Shown here: positions 54,816-64,000 of the stretch, piece by piece
How the letters are laid out: the number at the start of each line of letters is the position of its first letter
Position numbering within the stretch: position 1 is the first letter of the stretch
From: Bacillus sp. MM2020_4
GTDB lineage: Bacteria; Bacillota; Bacilli; Bacillales; Cytobacillaceae
DNA: 64,000 nucleotides
Assembly (NCBI RefSeq): GCF_011250555.1
Contig: NZ_JAANMZ010000010.1
Span: 1-64,000 of the forward strand
Direction of reading: 5' to 3'
Notes under the pieces: generated by a model
What the model saw: only the letters and a program-made list of their open reading frames with translations
Database searches by the model: none
What the model was told of the DNA's origin: nothing
Made by a program: the position numbers and the translations under genes

Positions 54816-55628
54816 GTGCAGGATATTCGACAAAAATATACAATTATCAGGGAGCAGATTGAAAAAAGGGCCTATGACTCATATTTGCTCGCATATATTG
54901 AAACTCCAATTATTGATGAAGATAAGCTCCTTATCCTCATCTCCATAATGGACCGACTCGAATTGTCCTTTAGCGAAATCAAGAACTATGCATTGTCAAC
55001 GATGTTAATACAAATTGCCCTTGATACCCATGAACATATTTCCAATGCATCAAAGGATGAAAAAAGTCGTCAATTAACTGTTCTTGCCGGGGATTATTTC
55101 AGTGGTTTGTATTATAAACTACTTGCTGAATCGGAAGATATCATGATGATTAAATCCCTTTCAAAAGGGGTCAAAGAGGTCAATGAAAATAAGATTTTTA
55201 TTTACCATAATAAACTTGAGGGAATAGAAAGATTGATGACAAGCATTATGCGGATTGAAAGTTCATTGCTAACAAAGCTCTCTGATTATTTCAAGGTAGA
55301 TTTTTGTAATGATTTTCTTGCTCATTTATTTTTGTTTAAACGGTTACTGCATGAAAAAAAGCAATATTTTCAATCGGAAAGATCCGTTTTATTTGAATCA
55401 TTGAAGATCATGAGCTTCCCTGGTAATGAAGCGAGGCTGGAAGAATTGTCAAGTGGACAGCGGAATCACTTAGTACAGGTTTGCGACCACTATTTGGAAC
55501 TTTCGAAACAAGTGATTGAAAAGGGATTAAAACAGCTCCCTTATTTAAATGACTTGCTTGAAAATAGGGTTTCGTTACTGTTGAAGCAATTTCAGCCAAA
55601 TGCAAAATCTTTTGTGGAAGAAGGGTAA
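54816..55628 (+). CDS. hepS: Heptaprenyl diphosphate synthase component I HepS
   Basis: HepS is the regulatory, non-catalytic subunit of the two-part enzyme that builds the C35 side chain of menaquinone. The 270-residue protein has the conserved LDTHEHIS...RQLTVLAGDYFSGLYYKLLAE segment (about 68-104). I chose GTG 54816, which gives the family start MQDI, with AGGGTGA at 54803-54809; GTG 54807 is an alternative. menG and hepT follow closely. Confidence 0.92.
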   Translation: MQDIRQKYTIIREQIEKRAYDSYLLAYIETPIIDEDKLLILISIMDRLELSFSEIKNYALSTMLIQIALDTHEHISNASKDEKSRQLTVLAGDYFSGLYYKLLAESEDIMMIKSLSKGVKEVNENKIFIYHNKLEGIERLMTSIMRIESSLLTKLSDYFKVDFCNDFLAHLFLFKRLLHEKKQYFQSERSVLFESLKIMSFPGNEARLEELSSGQRNHLVQVCDHYLELSKQVIEKGLKQLPYLNDLLENRVSLLLKQFQPNAKSFVEEG

Positions 55629-55631
55629 ATC

Positions 55632-56336
55632 ATGCAGCAATCGAAAGAACAACGCGTTCATAATGTGTTTGAAAAGATATCTGATAACTACGATAAAATG
55701 AACTCGGTTATTAGTTTTCAGCAGCACATTAAGTGGCGAAAAGACACCATGAAAAGAATGAATGTTAAGCCTGGTTCAAAAGCTCTTGATGTTTGTTGCG
55801 GAACGGCCGATTGGACCATTGCCTTGGCTGAGGCAGTTGGCACTAATGGGGAAGTAACAGGTTTAGACTTTAGTCAAAATATGTTAAATGTAGGGATTGA
55901 GAAGGTTAAAGGACTTGGGCTGAAACAGGTTCATTTAATCCATGGTAACGCGATGGAACTTCCTTTCCCTGATAACAGTTTTGATTATGTAACGATTGGT
56001 TTTGGGTTAAGGAATGTTCCGGATTACATGCAGGTATTGAAAGAAATGCATCGCGTGGTTAAACCGGGGGGAATTGCTGTTTGTCTTGAAACGTCACAGC
56101 CTACTTTAGTCGGATATAAGCAGCTTTATTATTTTTACTTCCGCTATATTATGCCGTTATTTGGAAAGTTGTTAGCGAAAAGCTTTCGGGAATATGCGTG
56201 GCTCCATGAATCCGCACGCGATTTTCCAGGAATGAAGGAGCTTGCCAAAATGTTTGAGCAAGCTGGCTTTAAAGACGTAAAATTCAAGAGTTATAGTGGC
56301 GGTGCGGCGGCTGTGCATATCGGCAAAAAAAATTAA
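55632..56336 (+). CDS. menG: Demethylmenaquinone methyltransferase MenG
   Basis: MenG (UbiE family) methylates demethylmenaquinone with S-adenosylmethionine, the last step of menaquinone synthesis. The 234-residue protein has the SAM-binding motif [14 protein letters not shown] (about 49-62), GLDFSQNML, and the family signature [23 protein letters not shown] at 55617-55625 precedes the ATG. It sits between the two heptaprenyl synthase genes, as in B. subtilis. Confidence 0.97.
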   Translation: MQQSKEQRVHNVFEKISDNYDKMNSVISFQQHIKWRKDTMKRMNVKPGSKALDVCCGTADWTIALAEAVGTNGEVTGLDFSQNMLNVGIEKVKGLGLKQVHLIHGNAMELPFPDNSFDYVTIGFGLRNVPDYMQVLKEMHRVVKPGGIAVCLETSQPTLVGYKQLYYFYFRYIMPLFGKLLAKSFREYAWLHESARDFPGMKELAKMFEQAGFKDVKFKSYSGGAAAVHIGKKN

Positions 56337-56379
56337 TTCTTTATAGTTGAAGACAGGATGAAAAGCTGGGTGAATACGT

Positions 56380-57342
56380 ATGAAATTAAAAATGATGTAT
56401 TCATTTTTGAATTCGGATATTAACATAATCGAAAAAGAACTGGAAGAGACAATACAAACTGAGTCTATTCTTTTGAAACAGGCTTCAATGCATACCTTAC
56501 AAGCCGGAGGAAAAAGAATTCGTCCTGTTTTTGTTTTACTTGCAGGTAAATTTGGCCAATATGATATACATGTAATGAAAAATGTTGCTGTGGCTCTTGA
56601 ACTCATTCATATGGCGTCCCTTGTCCATGATGATGTTATTGATGATGCGGATCTCCGCAGAGGCCAGCCAACAGTCAAATCAAAATGGGATAATAAAATC
56701 GCGATGTATACCGGCGACTTTGTTTTTGCCCTTGCATTAGAATTAATGACAAATATCGAAAAACCTGCTGCCCATAAAATACTGGCAAACACCATTGTTG
56801 AAGTAACAGTAGGGGAAATTCAGCAGATTAAAGACAAATACCGATTTAATCAAAACCTTCGGGATTATCTTCGTCGTATTAAAAGGAAAACAGCTTTGTT
56901 AATTGCAGTAAGCTGCCAATTAGGGGCAATTGCTGCGGGGGTAGAAGAAGTCTTTCATAAGCGGCTATTCCGTTTTGGTTATTATGTAGGAATGTCTTAT
57001 CAAATCATCGATGATATTTTAGATTTTACTTCAACTGAGAAGGCATTAGGAAAGCCCGCGGGCAGTGATCTTTTACAAGGGAATATTACGGCACCGGCTC
57101 TTTTCGCAATGGAAACGGACGAGATTAAGAGGGAAATTGAAAAAGTAAATGAGAATATGACCCCCAAGGAAATTTCTACCATTATTTCTCTTATCAAACA
57201 ATCTGGTGCCATCGAGAAATCATTTGCTTTAAGTGATCAGTATTTAAATAAAGCGTTGGCTATATTAGAAGAACTGCCAGAAAATAAAGCTAAAAAAACA
57301 CTGCAGGATATTGCGAAATATATTGGCAGACGGAAATTCTAG
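56380..57342 (+). CDS. hepT: Heptaprenyl diphosphate synthase component II HepT
   Basis: HepT is the catalytic trans-prenyltransferase subunit. The 320-residue protein has the two aspartate-rich motifs, DDVIDD at 84-89 and DDILD at 211-215, and the GGKRIRP substrate loop at 43-49. GGGTGA at 56367-56372 precedes the ATG. It ends the operon; ndk follows after 130 bases. Confidence 0.96.
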   Translation: MKLKMMYSFLNSDINIIEKELEETIQTESILLKQASMHTLQAGGKRIRPVFVLLAGKFGQYDIHVMKNVAVALELIHMASLVHDDVIDDADLRRGQPTVKSKWDNKIAMYTGDFVFALALELMTNIEKPAAHKILANTIVEVTVGEIQQIKDKYRFNQNLRDYLRRIKRKTALLIAVSCQLGAIAAGVEEVFHKRLFRFGYYVGMSYQIIDDILDFTSTEKALGKPAGSDLLQGNITAPALFAMETDEIKREIEKVNENMTPKEISTIISLIKQSGAIEKSFALSDQYLNKALAILEELPENKAKKTLQDIAKYIGRRKF

Positions 57343-57475
57343 CATATATCCTAGAATTTAAAAAAAGAGCCTAAACATTTCCATGTTGCTAAATATTCAA
57401 AAAAGTGATAACATTTTCCATGGATTGTTCTCTGAAGATACAATCAATATACATAATCAATTAGGAGTGGAATTC

Positions 57476-57922
57476 ATGGAAAAAACTTTTTTAATGGTAA
57501 AGCCAGATGGAGTACAGCGGAATCTTATTGGAGAAATCGTTGCACGCTTTGAAAGAAAGGGCTTTCAATTAGTTGGGGCTAAATTAATGAGCATTCCAAC
57601 TGAGCTTGCTGAAGAGCATTATGGCGAACATAAGGAACGACCATTCTTTGGAGAATTAGTAGATTTCATTACTTCTGGCCCTGTTTTCGCAATGGTATGG
57701 CAAGGAGAGAATGTAATTGCTACCGCTCGTCAAATGATGGGAGCGACGAATCCAAAGGATGCAGCACCTGGGACTATTCGTGGAGACTTTGGTCTAACAG
57801 TCGGTAAGAATGTGATTCATGGTTCTGATTCACTTGCTAGTGCAGAGCGTGAAATTGGTTTGTTTTTTAAAGATACTGGGGTAGTCGAGTACTCTAAGGT
57901 AGTCAACGAATGGATTTATTAA
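57476..57922 (+). CDS. ndk: Nucleoside diphosphate kinase Ndk
   Basis: Ndk transfers the terminal phosphate between nucleoside triphosphates and diphosphates. The 148-residue protein has the active-site His115 in NVIHGSDS and the start [24 protein letters not shown] at 57462-57469 supports ATG 57476; a longer frame from 57383 has no homology. In B. subtilis cheR lies next; here a terminator and aroC follow. Confidence 0.97.
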   Translation: MEKTFLMVKPDGVQRNLIGEIVARFERKGFQLVGAKLMSIPTELAEEHYGEHKERPFFGELVDFITSGPVFAMVWQGENVIATARQMMGATNPKDAAPGTIRGDFGLTVGKNVIHGSDSLASAEREIGLFFKDTGVVEYSKVVNEWIY

Positions 57923-57932
57923 TCTAACATGT

Positions 57933-57970
57933 AAAAGGCACTTGTATTTAACGATACAAGTGCCTTTTTT
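57933..57970 (+). terminator. Terminator after ndk
   Basis: A perfect 15-bp stem (57933-57947 with 57954-57968) is followed by T residues. The long stem should give strong termination before the aromatic operon. Confidence 0.93.
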
Positions 57971-58072
57971 GTAATCGTATTCAAAAATTATCTGAATTAT
58001 TATACTATGTTTATTAAGCATGATATGATATATTGATACATAATTCTTTAATGAGTTGAAGGGGGAAAGAGT

Positions 58073-59251
58073 ATGGGAATGAGATACCTAACGGCTGGGG
58101 AATCCCATGGGCCGCAGCTGACTACAATTTTAGAGGGTCTGCCAGCAGGAATGCCGCTAGAGGCCACAGATATTAACGATGAACTGGCTAGACGCCAAAA
58201 AGGTCATGGCCGTGGAAGACGCATGCAAATAGAAAAAGATACTGCAGAAATTGTTTCTGGTGTTCGTCATGGAAAAACACTGGGTTCGCCAATTGCTTTA
58301 GTCGTGAAAAATAATGACTGGAAGCACTGGACAAAAATTATGGGTATTGAGGCTATTGAAGAAGGAGAAGTGGAAGAAATAAAGCGAAAGGTAACTCGGG
58401 CAAGACCTGGCCATGCTGATTTAAATGGTGCGATTAAATATGGTCATCGGGATATGAGAAATGTTCTGGAGCGGTCTTCAGCACGGGAGACAACTGTTCG
58501 AGTGGCAGCAGGTGCTGTTGCCAAAAAGCTTTTGTCCTTATTAGGAGTTGAACTTGTTGCACATGTGATCGAAATTGGCGGAATTAAGGCGAATGTAGAT
58601 CCTTCCTTAACGATAGCTAACTTAAAAGAGCGTACAGAAAGTTCTCCGGTAAGAGTAGCAGATCCAAATGTAGAGCAGGAAATGATGAATGCAATCGATG
58701 AAGCAAAGAAAAACGGTGACTCCATTGGCGGGGTTGTTGAGGTTATTGCGACAGGAATGCCGGCTGGAGTAGGAAGCTATGTTCATTACGATCGTAAATT
58801 AGATGGGAAATTAGCGGCAGCTATTATGAGTATTAATGCATTTAAAGGTGTAGAGATTGGTATAGGGTTTGAAGCGGCAAGAAAGCCTGGAAGTGAAGTC
58901 CATGATGAGATTCTTTGGGACCAGGAAAGAGGATATTACCGCAAGACAAACCGGCTTGGCGGGTTCGAAGGCGGGATGACCACAGGGATGCCTATTGTAG
59001 TCAGAGGTGTAATGAAACCAATCCCAACACTATATAAACCATTAATGAGTGTTGATATCGAAACGAAAGAGCCGTTTGCTGCGAGTGTTGAACGGTCTGA
59101 TAGTTGTGCTGTACCTGCTGCAGCCGTTGTAGCAGAGCATGTCGTAGCTTGGGAGCTTGCGAACGCCCTTGTTGAACAATTTTACAGTGACCGTTTTGAT
59201 ACCTTTGCTGAAGAAATAAATAGACAGCGTGAATATGCGAGGGAGTTTTAA
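58073..59251 (+). CDS. aroC: Chorismate synthase AroC (AroF in B. subtilis)
   Basis: Chorismate synthase makes chorismate from EPSP using reduced flavin. The 392-residue protein has the signatures GESHGPQL near the start, [42 protein letters not shown] and [17 protein letters not shown] at 58059-58065 fits ATG 58073 best; ATG 58079 is an alternative. The stop overlaps the aroB start by one base. Confidence 0.97.
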   Translation: MGMRYLTAGESHGPQLTTILEGLPAGMPLEATDINDELARRQKGHGRGRRMQIEKDTAEIVSGVRHGKTLGSPIALVVKNNDWKHWTKIMGIEAIEEGEVEEIKRKVTRARPGHADLNGAIKYGHRDMRNVLERSSARETTVRVAAGAVAKKLLSLLGVELVAHVIEIGGIKANVDPSLTIANLKERTESSPVRVADPNVEQEMMNAIDEAKKNGDSIGGVVEVIATGMPAGVGSYVHYDRKLDGKLAAAIMSINAFKGVEIGIGFEAARKPGSEVHDEILWDQERGYYRKTNRLGGFEGGMTTGMPIVVRGVMKPIPTLYKPLMSVDIETKEPFAASVERSDSCAVPAAAVVAEHVVAWELANALVEQFYSDRFDTFAEEINRQREYAREF

Positions 59252-60321
59252 TGGAAACCATTCAAATCGAAACAGCCTCAAAAAAATACCCTGTATTTGT
59301 TGGCGAAGGGGTTAGAAAGGAGCTTAGCCCTTTTTTAACCAATCATTTTACTGATCTTACACGAATATTAATTATAACAGACGAAACCGTTGCAAAAATT
59401 CATCTTGATAAATTATTGTTCACTTTAAAACAGTGGAATCCGGTGGTATATACCGCACCAGGTGGTGAAAAGGCAAAAACTTTTGAAGTATTTTATGATG
59501 CCTTATCAACCGCACTCGAAAACCGCTTGGATCGGAAATCTGTCATTCTTTCATTCGGCGGCGGTGCAATAGGGGATTTATCGGGTTTTGTTGCTGCCTC
59601 CTATATGCGGGGCGTCCCATTTATACAAGTTCCTACCACCATCCTAGCGCATGATAGTGCTGTGGGTGGGAAAGTAGCAATCAATCATCCACTTGGAAAG
59701 AATATGATTGGAGCTTTTTATCAGCCTGAAGCTGTTTTTTATGATTTGGAACTGTTAAAAACGTTGCCAATTCAGGAAATCCGATCGGGGTTTGCTGAGG
59801 TTATTAAACATGCCCTTATTGCGGATCCGGATTTCTATCAATGGTTAAAGACAAATATTCAGGATTTGCATTCTTTACCATTGACGCAAATATCAGGCTC
59901 TTTGGTAAAGGGGATAAGAATAAAAAACGAATTTGTCTCAGAGGATGAAAGAGAAACTGGTGTCCGCGCCTTTTTGAATTTAGGGCATACACTTGGACAT
60001 GCCATTGAAGCAGAAATGGGTTATGGGAACTTTACCCATGGGGAAGCGGTTATGATTGGGATGATTTTTGCATTAAAATTAAGCCAAAAACTGCTGGGGC
60101 TTTCATTCCAATTAAACGAGTTTATTGAATGGGTTAAAACGTTGGGGTATGTAACCACCATACCCGCGCAACTATCGTTTGAAAGCCTGATTAGCAAAAT
60201 GAAACAGGATAAAAAGTCTGTAGGCGAGTCCATTCACTTTGTCTTATTGGATAAAGTAGGACAGCCTAGGCTTCTGGAAATAACTGAACCAGTATTATTG
60301 GAAGAACTAAAAAGTTTTTAA
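59251..60321 (+). CDS. aroB: 3-dehydroquinate synthase AroB
   Basis: AroB converts DAHP to 3-dehydroquinate with NAD and a divalent metal. The 356-residue protein has GGGAIGDLSGFVAASYMRG (about 107-125), TILAHDSAVGGKVAINHP, the metal-ligand region GFAEVIKHALI and NLGHTLGHAIE. It is coupled to aroC through a TAATG overlap. Confidence 0.97.
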   Translation: METIQIETASKKYPVFVGEGVRKELSPFLTNHFTDLTRILIITDETVAKIHLDKLLFTLKQWNPVVYTAPGGEKAKTFEVFYDALSTALENRLDRKSVILSFGGGAIGDLSGFVAASYMRGVPFIQVPTTILAHDSAVGGKVAINHPLGKNMIGAFYQPEAVFYDLELLKTLPIQEIRSGFAEVIKHALIADPDFYQWLKTNIQDLHSLPLTQISGSLVKGIRIKNEFVSEDERETGVRAFLNLGHTLGHAIEAEMGYGNFTHGEAVMIGMIFALKLSQKLLGLSFQLNEFIEWVKTLGYVTTIPAQLSFESLISKMKQDKKSVGESIHFVLLDKVGQPRLLEITEPVLLEELKSF

Positions 60322-60342
60322 TTAAAAAAAGGGGGATTTTTC

Positions 60343-60714
60343 ATGATTAGAGGGGTGAGGGGAGCAACGACGGTTAGCACAAATACTGAAGAAGCAATTG
60401 TCTCTGCGACAGAGGAGCTTCTGGCTAAATTAATTGAAGTTAATCATATTCAACCCGATACCGTCGCCTCGATTTTGATTTCTACCACTGAGGATGTTAA
60501 TGCGGCGTTCCCTGCTAAGGCATTGCGGAAATTCGCAGGATGGACGTATGTACCAGTAATGTGTATGCGGGAAATTCCTGTTCCTAATTCTCTGGAAATG
60601 TGCGTAAGAATTATGATGCACGTAAATACAGGCAAACCACAGGAAGAAATTGTCCATGTATATTTAAAGGATGCAAAGGTGTTAAGACCAGACCTTGGCA
60701 GTAGTTTAGTGTAG
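60343..60714 (+). CDS. aroH: Chorismate mutase AroH
   Basis: AroH rearranges chorismate to prephenate. The 123-residue protein has the AroH-class (trimeric) fold, with the start MIRGVRGATTV carrying the active-site Arg, FPAKALRKFAGWTYVPV, Glu in CMREIPVP, Arg in CVRIMM and Tyr in HVYLKDA. AAGGGGG at 60328-60334 precedes the ATG. It is followed directly by hisC; the trp genes found between them in B. subtilis are missing. Confidence 0.95.
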   Translation: MIRGVRGATTVSTNTEEAIVSATEELLAKLIEVNHIQPDTVASILISTTEDVNAAFPAKALRKFAGWTYVPVMCMREIPVPNSLEMCVRIMMHVNTGKPQEEIVHVYLKDAKVLRPDLGSSLV

Positions 60715-60754
60715 TAATAGAATCTTAAAAATCAGATCGAATGGAGTGGGAAAA

Positions 60755-61843
60755 ATGAGATGGAAAGAGAGAGTCTTATCACTGACTCCCTATCAACCTG
60801 GAAAATCAATTGAGGCGGTAAAAAAACAATTTAACTTGGATCGGATTGTCAAACTGGCATCGAATGAAAATCCGTTTGGATGTTCGGAACAGGCACTTTC
60901 CGCTCTTCAATCCTATCCTACAAGTTTAGCCCTTTATCCTGATGGCTACGCTACACATTTACGAGAAACACTTGCAGCATTTTTACAGGTCAAAGAGGAA
61001 GAGCTTATATTAGGCAATGGCTCTGATAATTTAATTCAAATCATTTCAAGGGCACTTTTGCATCCGAATGCCAGCACGATCATGGCAACCCCAACATTCT
61101 CGCAATATAAGCACAATGCTGTAATTGAGGGGGCAATCATTAACGAAATTCCTCTTATCAACGGAGAACATGATCTTAATGCCATGCTACAAGCAATTGA
61201 CGAGTCAACAAATGTCATTTGGGTCTGCAGTCCTAATAATCCGACGGGTACATATATACCGGAGAACAAATTAATTCCATTTTTAGAACAGGTTCCGCAC
61301 CATATCCTTGTGGTGCTCGATGAGGCCTATTATGAATATGTAGTTGCGGAAGATTATTATGACGCCATTAGTTTAACGCGTAAGTATGAAAATTTAATTG
61401 TGCTTCGGACTTTTTCTAAAATATATGGACTTGCAGCTCTAAGAGTTGGCTATGGAGTGGCTAATCCCGCCATTATTAAAGCACTTGAACCGGTTAGAGA
61501 ACCTTTCAATGTGAATTCGTTAGGTCAATTAGCAGCCAGTGAAGCAATTAAGGACCAGGGATTTGTTGAAGTTTGCCGAGATAAAAACAGACAGGGTCTA
61601 GCACAGTTTTATGAATTCTGCGAGCAATATCAACTTAAATTTTATCCTTCACAGACCAATTTTATTTTAATTGATAGTAAAATCGATGGTGATGAAATTT
61701 TTCAATATTTGCAAGCAAAAGGATTTATTGTGCGCTCCGGAAAAGCCCTTGGCTTCCCGACGGCGGTCAGAATAACAGTTGGCTCGTCTGAGCAAAACGA
61801 AGGGGTCCTTAAGGCATTAGGTGAATTTTTAGAAGCGAACTGA
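60755..61843 (+). CDS. hisC: Histidinol-phosphate aminotransferase HisC
   Basis: A PLP aminotransferase that in Bacillus serves histidine as well as tyrosine and phenylalanine synthesis. The 362-residue protein has ASNENPFG, PNNPTGTYI, the PLP lysine in TFSKIYGLAALRVGY and RITVG-type RITVGSSEQN. GGAG at 60743-60746 supports ATG 60755; an in-frame GTG at 60746 overlaps that site. It is placed between aroH and tyrA. Confidence 0.96.
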   Translation: MRWKERVLSLTPYQPGKSIEAVKKQFNLDRIVKLASNENPFGCSEQALSALQSYPTSLALYPDGYATHLRETLAAFLQVKEEELILGNGSDNLIQIISRALLHPNASTIMATPTFSQYKHNAVIEGAIINEIPLINGEHDLNAMLQAIDESTNVIWVCSPNNPTGTYIPENKLIPFLEQVPHHILVVLDEAYYEYVVAEDYYDAISLTRKYENLIVLRTFSKIYGLAALRVGYGVANPAIIKALEPVREPFNVNSLGQLAASEAIKDQGFVEVCRDKNRQGLAQFYEFCEQYQLKFYPSQTNFILIDSKIDGDEIFQYLQAKGFIVRSGKALGFPTAVRITVGSSEQNEGVLKALGEFLEAN

Positions 61844-61854
61844 GGGGATTTAAA

Positions 61855-62961
61855 TTGAATGGCCGTGTTTTTGTAATTGGCTTGGGCTTGATTGGCGGTT
61901 CCTTAGCATTGTGTGTTAAGAAGGAGCACCATGAAGCTGTTGTCGTAGGATTTGATATAAATGGTGAACAGGCAAGACTTGCGAAAATGCTGGGAGTTAT
62001 AGATGAAATAGCGGAAAATATTGATGATGGTGCCATCGATGCTGATTTAATCATTATTGCGGCACCAGTGAATGAAACGAAGAACATCATCCGGCTTTTA
62101 TCTGAACTTCCACTTAATCCTGAGGTGATCGTAACAGATACCGGCAGTACAAAAAGCAAAATTGTTGAGAGTGCGGCCAGTTTAACGAAAAAGGGAATTA
62201 CGTTTATTGGTGGACATCCTATGGCAGGTTCACATAAAAGCGGTGTTTCTGCCGCAAAAGAAATATTATTCGAAAACGCCTTTTATCTCTTAACTCCTGA
62301 AGAATATATTGAAGGGTCAAGGGTTGAACGATTAAAGGAATGGTTAATCGGGACCAATGCCAAATTCTTAACTATCACCCCAGGAAATCATGATTATTTA
62401 ACCGGTATTGTCAGTCATTTTCCGCATATTATTGCGGCATCGATTGTTAGGCAAACGGAAAAGCTTGCCGAGGCAGAAGGACTCATCCCTCGTCTCGCGG
62501 CAGGCGGATTTAGGGATATCACACGTATTGCGTCAAGCAGTCCGGCAATGTGGAAAGATATTTTACTGCACAACCGTGAGATACTAATTGAACTCCTAGA
62601 TCAATGGCAGATCGAAATGAATGGGGTTAAAACCTTGTTAGAAAAGGAAAATAGTGCCGCTATTTTTGATTATTTTCAACAGGCAAAGCAATTCCGAGAT
62701 GGTTTGCCTCAAAAAGAAAAAGGGGCGATACCTGCATTTTATGATTTGTTTGTCGATATACCAGATTACCCCGGCGTCGTTTCAGAAATAACCGGCTTTT
62801 TAGCAAAGGAAAGAATCAGCATCACTAACATCCGCATTCTTGAAACACGGGAAGATATAAATGGAGTCTTAGTCATTAGCTTTCAGACGGAAGATGATCG
62901 GCAAAGGGCTGAACGGTGTATTGGCAGTTATTCAAGCTATACAACTTCAATTGGAATATAA
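61855..62961 (+). CDS. tyrA: Prephenate dehydrogenase TyrA
   Basis: TyrA oxidises prephenate to 4-hydroxyphenylpyruvate on the tyrosine branch. The 368-residue protein has the NAD motif GLGLIGGS at 9-16, GGHPMAGSHKSGV, FRDITRIASSSPAMW and a C-terminal ACT domain (about 295-365: DYPGVVSEITGFLAKERISI) that may sense tyrosine. It starts with TTG 61855, preceded by GAGGGGA at 61843-61849. Confidence 0.96.
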   Translation: MNGRVFVIGLGLIGGSLALCVKKEHHEAVVVGFDINGEQARLAKMLGVIDEIAENIDDGAIDADLIIIAAPVNETKNIIRLLSELPLNPEVIVTDTGSTKSKIVESAASLTKKGITFIGGHPMAGSHKSGVSAAKEILFENAFYLLTPEEYIEGSRVERLKEWLIGTNAKFLTITPGNHDYLTGIVSHFPHIIAASIVRQTEKLAEAEGLIPRLAAGGFRDITRIASSSPAMWKDILLHNREILIELLDQWQIEMNGVKTLLEKENSAAIFDYFQQAKQFRDGLPQKEKGAIPAFYDLFVDIPDYPGVVSEITGFLAKERISITNIRILETREDINGVLVISFQTEDDRQRAERCIGSYSSYTTSIGI

Positions 62962-62986
62962 AATGATTTTAAAAAGGTGATTTTTA

Positions 62987-64000
62987 ATGACATCATTGAT
63001 ACTGAAAACGAATATAAAGCGATTATTTGGTGAGATTACCATCCCAGGAGATAAATCCATCTCGCATAGATCGGTTATGTTTGGATCGATTGCACATGGC
63101 GAAACAAAGATTACTAACTTTTTGCCAGGGGATGACTGTTTAAGTACCATATCGTGCTTTCAAAAGCTTGGGGTCACAATTGAGGAAGTGGATGACGGCC
63201 TTCGGATTATCGGTAATGGTTTTGAAGGATTAACAGAACCTAATGAGGTCTTGGATGTGGGGAACTCTGGGACTACTATTCGGTTATTAATGGGGATATT
63301 GGCCGGAAGACCATTTTTCTCGACTTTGGTGGGGGATGAGTCAATCGGAAAAAGGCCTATGACAAGGGTAACTAGCCCATTAGCTTTAATGGGAACAAGG
63401 ATTGACGGGCGAAACGACGGGGCCTTTACTCCTATTTCAATCCGAGGAGGGCAGGTTACACCAATTCATTATGAGCTTCCTGTGGCTAGCGCACAGGTAA
63501 AGTCCGCGTTAATTTTAGCAGGGCTGCAAGCTGAGGGGGAATGTAAGATTGTCGAACCCGCTGAAACCCGTGATCATACGGAAAGAATGATCCGAAAATT
63601 TGGTGGAAAAATCGATAAAGATAACAAAACGATTACTGTCATAGGCGGACAAAGTCTGAAAGCCGCAACCATACATGTTCCGGGTGATATATCCTCAGCA
63701 GCCTTCTTCCTTGTTGCCGGGGCCATTATTCCAGAGGGTGAAATTGTTTTAAAAAATGTCGGACTCAATCCAACGCGAACTGGAATTATCGAAGTAATGA
63801 AGAAAATGGGCGCGGATTTAGAGATTGTTCAAAAGGACGATGACTCATTTGAACCAGTTGGTGACCTGATTATTAAAACTTCAAATCTTAAAGGTACGGT
63901 TGTTGAAGGTGAGTTAATACCTAAACTAATTGATGAAATTCCGATAATTGCGCTCCTTGCAACACAGGCTGACGGTACAACCGTGATAAAGGACGCTGAA
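62987..64000 (+). CDS. aroA: 3-phosphoshikimate 1-carboxyvinyltransferase (EPSP synthase), truncated by window end
   Basis: AroA (AroE in B. subtilis) joins phosphoenolpyruvate and shikimate-3-phosphate. The frame runs open to the last base, giving 338 residues of an expected 425-430. Visible motifs are [10 protein letters not shown] (20-29), [34 protein letters not shown] and RDHTERM. The sequence reads like the class II type common in Firmicutes. AAAAGGTGA at 62971-62979 precedes the ATG, 25 bases after tyrA. Confidence 0.95.
   Translation, partial: MTSLILKTNIKRLFGEITIPGDKSISHRSVMFGSIAHGETKITNFLPGDDCLSTISCFQKLGVTIEEVDDGLRIIGNGFEGLTEPNEVLDVGNSGTTIRLLMGILAGRPFFSTLVGDESIGKRPMTRVTSPLALMGTRIDGRNDGAFTPISIRGGQVTPIHYELPVASAQVKSALILAGLQAEGECKIVEPAETRDHTERMIRKFGGKIDKDNKTITVIGGQSLKAATIHVPGDISSAAFFLVAGAIIPEGEIVLKNVGLNPTRTGIIEVMKKMGADLEIVQKDDDSFEPVGDLIIKTSNLKGTVVEGELIPKLIDEIPIIALLATQADGTTVIKDAE

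Noticed and set aside
60715-60754. GAG triplets before hisC as a TRAP binding site
   Set aside because: Only a few irregularly spaced triplets occur, not the 9-11 repeats with 2-3 base spacing that TRAP needs.

Overview
The window is a continuous, AT-rich stretch of chromosome from an endospore-forming member of the Bacillaceae. Gene order follows the dacF-to-aroA arm of the Bacillus subtilis chromosome almost gene for gene. Protein divergence, several missing or inserted genes and family-type dispersed repeats suggest a relative such as Neobacillus, Mesobacillus or Cytobacillus rather than B. subtilis itself; that placement is inference. Nearly all genes lie on the + strand. No rRNA, tRNA, insertion sequence, phage or CRISPR was seen.

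Layout. 1-6.2 kb is forespore sporulation: dacF, the spoIIA operon (spoIIAA-spoIIAB-sigF) and a shortened spoVA operon (spoVAA-AB-AEa-AF). 6.3-12.7 kb holds lysA, ypuA, an orphan ribT, ypuF, a tiny YjcZ-type protein, the condensin partners scpA-scpB and ypuI. 12.8-16.1 kb holds a superoxide dismutase with an N-terminal extension and the spore-cortex operon dacB-spmA-spmB. 16.3-23.2 kb holds rluB and the cytochrome c biogenesis and redox-response genes resABC-resDE. 23.4-25.2 kb is the ECF sigma pair sigX-rsiX behind a near-perfect autoregulatory promoter. 25.4-32.1 kb holds an M23/LysM protein, an FMN riboswitch controlling ribU, fer, ypbB-recQ-ypbD-ypbE and ypbF. 32.1-42.4 kb holds the cotJ spore-coat operon, a CBS protein, ypbG, mecB, gudB, ypdA, ansA, prsW and the germination pair sleB-ypeB. 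42.4-53.5 kb holds ypfB, cmk-plsC, ypfD-fni, ypzI, yphA, der-gpsA, yphE-yphF, spoIVA and hbs. 53.7-64 kb holds folE-mtrB, the menaquinone side-chain operon hepS-menG-hepT, ndk and the aromatic supra-operon aroC-aroB-aroH-hisC-tyrA-aroA, the last cut by the window end.

How the genes work together. The sporulation genes cover forespore sigma control (SpoIIA), DPA channel parts (SpoVA), cortex structure (DacF, DacB, SpmAB), coat assembly (SpoIVA, CotJ) and germination (SleB/YpeB). ResABC with ResDE ties cytochrome c maturation to oxygen limitation, and HepS/MenG/HepT make the menaquinone used by the same chain. The aromatic block feeds chorismate to tyrosine and phenylalanine.

Departures from the B. 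subtilis order: spoVAC/AD/AEb are absent from the spoVA operon; the rib operon is reduced to ribT; ypfA is missing beside ypfB; cheR is absent between ndk and aroC; and trpEDCFBA is absent between aroH and hisC although the TRAP gene mtrB is kept. I did not find a convincing new multi-gene system. The most interesting signals are these lineage-specific losses and inserts, plus some structured non-coding elements.
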